Assembly: GCA_027021185.1 (NCBI GenBank)
Contig: JALUUU010000161.1
Coordinates: 1 to 8,939 of the forward strand
Source of the DNA: an archaeon
GTDB taxonomy: Archaea; Hydrothermarchaeota; Hydrothermarchaeia; Hydrothermarchaeales; JALUUU01
DNA: 8,939 nucleotides
Direction of reading: 5' to 3'
The notes under the pieces were generated by a model, which did not search any database, had not been told where the DNA came from, and saw only the letters and a program-made list of their open reading frames with translations. Both the position numbers and the translations under genes were made by a program. This document shows, piece by piece, positions 4,663 to 8,939 of this stretch (the stretch's first letter is position 1; every line of letters begins with the position of its first letter).

Positions 4663-6924
4663 GTGAGAATGGGTGTTACTGAAACAATTGAAGTCGAGAT
4701 AAAGGAGTATATGCGCCCCGAGTGCAGCTGCAGACTCGAGGACATAGCCAAGAGCGTTCCCCATGTAACGGACGCATCCTTCAACCCCGTCTCGAACACT
4801 CTCATCATAAAAGCACACACCGGCATGGTGAAGCCAGATGACATCATAAAAAAACTCCGAGACTGCGGAATACGATGCGGCAAGGGCAAGGGCTTCCAAG
4901 AGAAGGTCCACGACGAGCATGCCGGCATAAAGATGGAAGAAAAGGGCATGCCGCCGAAGCACGACCACCACGCCATGATGGAGGCGGAGATGAAGAAAAG
5001 ATTCATCGCCTCCTTACTCCTCAGCGTGCCCGTCCTCCTGCTGTCCCCAACGATTCAAAAGTGGTTCGACTTCACCATCACCCCATTCCCCGGCTACGAC
5101 ACGGCGCTCTTCGCCTTCGCCACGGCGGTCGTGGGCTACGGAGGGATAGTCTTCTTCAGAGGCGCAAAGAGATCGATCCGAAGCGGCGTCGCTGACATGA
5201 ACGTCCTAGTCAGCATAGCCGTCCTGGCCGGCTACTTCTACAGCGTGGGCTCAACCTTCTTCTACGAAGCAATGGACTTCTACTGGGAGATATCCACCCT
5301 GGTGGTGTTCCTGCTCTTCGGTCACTGGATGGAGATGAAGGCCATAAGAGGAGCCTCCGGCGCCCTGAGAGAGCTGGTCAAGCTCATACCGCCTACTGCC
5401 AACCTGGTTAAAGACGGCAAGGTCGCCGAGATACCCACGTCACAGGTTAAGAAGGGCGACATCCTCCTCGTTAGACCAGGGGAAAAAGTCCCCATCGACG
5501 GCGTGGTCATCGAGGGCGAGACCTCGGTAGATGAGTCCATGATAACCGGAGAGTCCAAGCCCGTGCATAAAAGAAAGGGCGACGAAGTTGTCGGCGGCAC
5601 CATAAACGGCGACGGAGCAATAAAGATACGGGTGGACAAGACCGGTGAGGCAACAGCCCTCGCCCAGATAATAAGGCTTGTCCAGGAGGCCGCATCATCG
5701 AAGCCCCGCGTCCAGAAGCTCGCGGACCGAGCAGCCCACTACCTAACCATCGCGGCCATAGTGGTCGGCAGCTTAGCCTTCATCTACTGGTACGGCCTGG
5801 CAGGGGCGACAACGCTCTTCGCCGTCACCATCACGATCACCGTCCTGGTTATCGCGTGCCCCCACGCCTTGGGCCTGGCGATACCCACGGTCACCTCCAT
5901 CTCAACCACCATCGGGGCAAAAAACGGGATGCTGGTGAAGAACGCAGACGCCCTGGAGCGCTCCAAAAGCCTTCAGACGGTGATCTTTGACAAGACAGGG
6001 ACCCTGACGAAGGGGGAGTTCGGCGTCACGGACATAATAACGGCATCTGATTTGAAGGAGGATGAACTCCTTAAGATCGCCGCCTCTGTTGAGTCCAACT
6101 CGGAGCACGTCATTGCAAGGGGCATAGTCGACAAGGCCCGGGAAATAGGCATAGAGTTCAAGCCCGCGAAGAGATTTGAGGCGATCCCCGGGAAAGGCGC
6201 CAGATCAATAACTGAAGGTAGAGAGGTGTACATAGGTAACCTCGCCCTGATGCGAGACATTGATGCAGACTTCAATAAGCACGACAACGAGATATCGAAG
6301 CTCTCCTCCCAGGGAAAAACAGTTATATTCGTCGCCGAGAAGAAGAAACCCCTGGGACTCATAGCCCTCGCCGATATGATAAGGGACGAATCACGGGAAG
6401 CTGTAAGCGCCCTGAAGGCCATGGGAATAGAGGTAGCGATGCTCACCGGAGACAACAAGATGACCGCTGAATGGGTCTCAAAAGAGCTGGGCCTCAGCAC
6501 ATTCTTCGCAGAGGTTCTGCCCCATCAGAAATCAGAGAAAGTCAAAGAACTTCAGGCCCAGGGCAAGATTGTCGCCATGGTCGGTGACGGGATAAACGAC
6601 GCCCCAGCTTTAATGCAGGCCGACGTGGGAATCGCCATAGGAACCGGTACGGACGTGGCGATAGAATCGGCTGACGTCGTTCTCATAAAAAACGATCCTC
6701 GAGACGTGGTGAAGCTCATCAACCTCAGCGGCGCGACCATGAAAAAAATGAAGGAGAACCTGATGTGGGCGACGGGATACAACGCCGCCGCCATACCCAT
6801 CGCGGCCGGGCTGCTTTTCCCCTACGGCATCCTTCTCCGCCCAGAGTGGGCCGCCCTGATCATGGCCGCCAGCTCAATAATAGTGGTGACCAACGCCGTA
6901 CTCCTAAAGAGACAGAGGCTATAA
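4663..6924 (+). CDS. copB: P1B-type copper-transporting ATPase, CopB-like (CPH motif)
   Basis: The product is 753 residues from a GTG (751 from the ATG at 4669). Residues 6-72 resemble a heavy-metal-associated domain with CSC (21-23) and two further cysteines (68, 72) in place of the usual GMxCxxC. A histidine-rich linker follows (H83, H86, H100, H102, H103). Eight membrane segments are visible, near 113-131, 147-165, 178-200, 206-222, 360-378, 383-410, 703-720 and 728-748. Helix six carries CPH (399-401), the mark of the CopB (P1B-3) group, which exports copper from the cytoplasm. The actuator TGES is at 295-298, the phosphorylated Asp at 443 in DKTGT, TGDN at 595-598 and GDGIND at 641-646. 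The conserved SEHP is SEHV here (480-483). The gene is GC-rich and unbroken. CPH ATPases are known from archaea such as Archaeoglobus. Metal choice is inferred from motifs. Confidence 0.93.
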   Translation: MRMGVTETIEVEIKEYMRPECSCRLEDIAKSVPHVTDASFNPVSNTLIIKAHTGMVKPDDIIKKLRDCGIRCGKGKGFQEKVHDEHAGIKMEEKGMPPKHDHHAMMEAEMKKRFIASLLLSVPVLLLSPTIQKWFDFTITPFPGYDTALFAFATAVVGYGGIVFFRGAKRSIRSGVADMNVLVSIAVLAGYFYSVGSTFFYEAMDFYWEISTLVVFLLFGHWMEMKAIRGASGALRELVKLIPPTANLVKDGKVAEIPTSQVKKGDILLVRPGEKVPIDGVVIEGETSVDESMITGESKPVHKRKGDEVVGGTINGDGAIKIRVDKTGEATALAQIIRLVQEAASSKPRVQKLADRAAHYLTIAAIVVGSLAFIYWYGLAGATTLFAVTITITVLVIACPHALGLAIPTVTSISTTIGAKNGMLVKNADALERSKSLQTVIFDKTGTLTKGEFGVTDIITASDLKEDELLKIAASVESNSEHVIARGIVDKAREIGIEFKPAKRFEAIPGKGARSITEGREVYIGNLALMRDIDADFNKHDNEISKLSSQGKTVIFVAEKKKPLGLIALADMIRDESREAVSALKAMGIEVAMLTGDNKMTAEWVSKELGLSTFFAEVLPHQKSEKVKELQAQGKIVAMVGDGINDAPALMQADVGIAIGTGTDVAIESADVVLIKNDPRDVVKLINLSGATMKKMKENLMWATGYNAAAIPIAAGLLFPYGILLRPEWAALIMAASSIIVVTNAVLLKRQRL

Positions 6925-6938
6925 ACACAACAATTAAA

Positions 6939-7882
6939 ATGTCGAAGATAAATTATAGCAAAAAAATCTTAACAGGATTTTCTCTCCTTTTCTTTTTTCA
7001 GGTATTATTAACCCCAGCATCTCAAGCTCAACAGAGGAGGGAGATATTCATCACTTCTTTAGAGTGGAGCGGCGAGTACTGGCTCATAGAGGGATTTTAC
7101 TCCTCCAAGGAAAAAGGAGTTGGTCAATTCCTCGTAAAATGCGATGATAAAGATTTTTTGACCTTTCTGAGGAGCTCAGACTTAGAACACCAGAACTGAC
7201 TCTAGAGGGCCTCGCCTGGAATGGCGAGTACTGGTTGCTAGCTTATAATTTTCAAGATTCTGGCGAGTTGAAAAAGTTTAACGGGAATGCGTTCTATACC
7301 ACAACTCTCCCAAATCCACGACGGATTTATGGCTTCGCCTAGAACGGCAGGTACTGGCTAATTGGAAACGATGGATACCTCGTGAAATATGAGGGGAAGA
7401 ACCTGACAGATCTAACCGCAGACTTTACCAAGAGTATTGGATTAGACGGCGTATCATCTATTCTCTGGACGGATAACTCATGGCTAATTAGGGCGTAAAG
7501 AAAAAACCGGGCAATATTATCCTGCTGCTACCTGGAGGCTTGTAATATACGATGGCATCAATTTTCATACGCTAGATGAGACTGATACAATAGGATGGTT
7601 TAGACAGTCGCACTGGAACGGCGATTATTGGTTTATCGGAGCAAACGATGGAACTTTAAACAAATACGATGGCACGTCGCTTGAGAGTATTAAAGGAGCA
7701 GGATTAGATGACATCAAAGCCATTAGATGGGTGATAAATACTGGCTGATAGCCGGTAAAGACGAAGACGGGCTTCAAAAGCTATTAAAATACGATGTCAC
7801 CGCATTCGACGACATAACGCTTGGGTTTAAAGAGGCTCTGAGATACGGAAACAAAAAAGCATCTTTAACGCCGACCCAGTAA
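6939..7882 (+). pseudogene. secreted six-repeat beta-propeller-like protein, broken by frameshifts
   Basis: An ATG at 6939, 14 bp after the ATPase stop, opens a protein with a clear signal peptide (KK, a hydrophobic core of about 17 residues, then ASQAQ). It then shows six copies of a roughly 40-residue repeat with the core hWxGxYWLIG...G.L.KYDG..F.DLT. Cores include LEWSGEYWLIEG, LAWNGEYWLLAY, FA-stop-NGRYWLIG, LWTDNSWLIR, SHWNGDYWFIG and IRWGDKYWLIAG. The uninterrupted first frame ends at TGA 7199 (86 residues). The full product needs a T added at T6 7154-7159, TAG 7340-7342 restored (the other copies have Trp there), a shift near 7490-7494, and a G added at 7729-7731; it ends at TAA 7880-7882. 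The repeats suggest an extracellular propeller. Six blades fit a propeller fold, but no named family was recognised. It may be decayed, or the sequence may be poor here. Confidence 0.6.
7154..7159 (+). other. frameshift site (T6 run) in propeller gene
   Basis: Reading through T6 gives DKDFLTFLRSS and a stop 12 codons later. With seven Ts the frame becomes DKDFFDLSEELRLR and continues into the second propeller repeat. The same missing T in a T6 run breaks the helicase gene at 2931-2936. Confidence 0.6.
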
Positions 7883-7912
7883 AACCTTCAGTGCCAGAAC
7901 CAGAGAGGGGGG

Positions 7913-8223
7913 GTGTGCGGCCCCACCGCGATTATAGAACTGATAAGCAGGAAATGGACCTTACTCGTTATCAAAGCGCTAATGGATAATGGCAAACTCC
8001 GCTACGGGGAACTGATGTATGAACTCGAAGGTATAAGGCCCCAAAACCCTGACTGAGTGTCTAAGAGAACTGGAAAACGAGGGCATAATCAACCGGAAGA
8101 TATTTCCAGAAATTCCTCTAAAGGTTGAATATTCATTAACAAAAAAAGGAATTGGCAATGTCCATTGGGCGTATAATAGACTGGGTTGAGAAATGGTATC
8201 CTGATTCGTCACCTAGAAATTAA
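7913..8223 (+). pseudogene. HxlR-family winged-helix regulator with two frameshifts
   Basis: A GTG at 7913 starts CGPTAIIELISRKWTLLVIK, the hallmark N-terminus of HxlR regulators (CP...L..IGGKWT...L). The domain continues with LRYGELMYELEGIRPKTL, LTECLRELENEGIINRKIF, PEIPLKVEYSLTKKG and ends DWVEKWYPDSSPRN before TAA 8221-8223. Two extra bases break it: one C in the C4 run 8039-8042, which leads to TGA at 8054-8056, and one A near 8150-8151. Correcting both restores the whole family pattern of about 100 residues. A start at GTG 7891 is possible if one G of the G7 run 7907-7913 is surplus. HxlR proteins bind DNA as dimers, often sensing aldehydes or redox state. It lies on the same strand as the ATPase and propeller genes, 30 bp after the latter. 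Its target is unknown. Confidence 0.65.
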
Positions 8224-8394
8224 GAATGCAATACCCTCCCCATATCTCCATGCGCATTCATTTTCAAAATTATACTTAGTCCTGTATCCATTGTATGACC
8301 TCTATGTAGAGTTCTAGTAGATGATGTCTCCTTTTTCCCATGAGCACCATATCGGCCTCTCTAGAGTGATGAGGTTGTAGAGCGGAGGCAATAG
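8224..8394. other. intergenic or decayed stretch without a clear gene
   Basis: All + strand frames here are broken by stops, including consecutive TAG TAG at 8314-8319. Short peptides such as YDLYVEF and FSHEHHIGLSR appear in one frame and could be remnants of the coding region that follows. I cannot support a gene. Confidence 0.3.
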
Positions 8395-8661
8395 GACATA
8401 GGTATTCGTTTTTACAAATTTGACCATGCTCTTTCCTATTCGGTCTATGACAAGATTTATCCTCCCGTTGCCAAGGATGTTTTCCAAGATTTCCTAATAG
8501 GTATCTGTGACAACCGGGAAACCTACGTAGACACTCCCATAACTGTTGAGGATAATCAGGGGTTATACTACAAGCTTACGCTTATCCCTAACCCGAAAAC
8601 CTAGAAGGTCTCTAACAGATATTCACTAGGGGTGAGCCTCGATATAGCATCCTTCAAATAA
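8395..8661 (+). pseudogene. unidentified coding remnant with an internal TAG
   Basis: The frame is open from 8395 to TAG 8602-8604 (69 codons) and then from 8605 to TAA 8659-8661. Composition looks coding: mostly pyrimidine third positions and a balanced, protein-like sequence with DHALSYSVYDKIYPP, KDVFQDFLIGICDN, TYVDTPITVEDNQG and LYYKLTLIPNP, then NRYSLGVSLDIASFK after the TAG. No start codon with a ribosome-binding site is visible; the frame is preceded by another TAG at 8392-8394. I do not recognise the family. It could be the middle of a larger decayed gene whose 5' part lies in 8224-8394. Confidence 0.35.
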
Positions 8662-8677
8662 GAACGCATCGCTACTT

Positions 8678-8796
8678 AGGCTTTTTTTAGAAGCCTTTGA
8701 ACTATTGAAGAAAGCGCGTGGGTAGTGATGCCATTAGATAAAGATATCTTCCTCTCAACACTGCGTATTACCCGATCGACTAGTTTTTAGAAGCCT
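8678..8796. repeat. TTTTTAGAAGCCT direct repeat, 100 bp apart; first copy in a hairpin
   Basis: The 13-bp sequence TTTTTAGAAGCCT occurs at 8684-8696 and again at 8784-8796, exactly 100 bp apart. The first copy is part of a small hairpin, AGGCTT (8678-8683) and AAGCCT (8691-8696) with a 7-nt loop. It may be a remnant of an element end or chance. Confidence 0.4.
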
Positions 8797-8929
8797 CACA
8801 TCGAAGCAAGGAGCGGTGAATCTTATCAGGGCTGAATTTTTTTGGATCCTGAGAGTTTAACAACATAAACACTCATCTTAAGTAGGACACGACTACAAAA
8901 ACCAATAGGCCTATCCAGATCCACTTCAT
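8780..8929 (-). pseudogene. possible - strand gene start with hydrophobic N-terminus
   Basis: On the - strand a GGGAGG (8939-8934) lies 4 nt before ATG 8929. The first 18 codons read KWIWIGLLVFVVVSYLR after Met, a typical signal peptide or membrane anchor, and then meet TGA at 8875-8873. The same frame continues without that stop to TAG at 8782-8780, with KKFSPDKIHRSLLRCEASKN, which looks protein-like. This may be a broken small membrane protein, or a gene whose downstream part was lost. The strong ribosome-binding site is the main support. Confidence 0.3.
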
Positions 8930-8939
8930 AAAACCTCCC

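Noticed and set aside
6765..7199. A 144-codon + strand gene starting inside the copper ATPase
   Set aside because: The first part is the ATPase in another frame and reads as Arg/His/Pro-rich noise. The real start of the propeller gene is the ATG at 6939 with its signal peptide.
7979..8212. A - strand gene of 77 codons
   Set aside because: It is the antisense of the HxlR regulator, whose family pattern is plain on the + strand once two bases are removed.

Overview
The window looks archaeal. The first gene has an almost perfect archaeal ribosome-binding site (GAGGTGAT, 5 nt before its ATG). Several other genes are preceded by TATA-like boxes at distances that suit leaderless or short-leader transcripts. 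Codon choice favours AGG/AGA for arginine and ATA for isoleucine, and the families present (BrnT-like toxin, P4-type SF3 helicase, AbrB, HxlR, CPH-type copper ATPase) fit an archaeon. The lineage cannot be fixed from this window. No tRNA, rRNA, integrase, CRISPR array or complete insertion sequence was found.

Left part, about 1-4000: this looks like a piece of a plasmid- or virus-type replicon, probably integrated. It holds a compact cassette of three very small genes on the + strand (CxxC zinc-ribbon-like protein, BrnT-like toxin, 43-residue protein). Next comes a striking non-coding array of TGGTA boxes repeated every 11-12 bp (about 685-842), which resembles an iteron origin or a partition site. 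A winged-helix regulator follows on the - strand, divergent from a small AbrB-type DNA-binding gene that carries an in-frame amber codon. Last is a two-gene unit of a small winged-helix protein and a P4/D5-type SF3 replicative helicase, split by one missing T in a T6 run. The 3' end of the helicase gene carries a cluster of inverted TTGACC/GGTCAA motifs.

Middle part, about 4187-6924: two intact genes of more ordinary chromosomal character, a stand-alone CheY-like receiver protein and a 753-residue P1B-type copper ATPase with a CPH metal motif (CopB type). The ATPase is GC-rich and free of frameshifts, unlike the regions on either side.

Right part, about 6939-8939: decayed or badly read coding DNA. 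A secreted six-repeat beta-propeller-like gene starts 14 bp after the ATPase stop and is broken by at least three frameshifts and one amber codon. It is followed by an HxlR-family regulator with two frameshifts, then an unidentified coding remnant with an internal TAG, and at the far edge a possible - strand gene start with a strong Shine-Dalgarno site.

The most interesting candidates are the phased TGGTA array together with the primase-less SF3 helicase (a possible small archaeal replicon), the three-gene toxin-like cassette, and the recurring TAG codons and homopolymer indels. The last group could mean real decay, sequencing error or, less likely, recoding.
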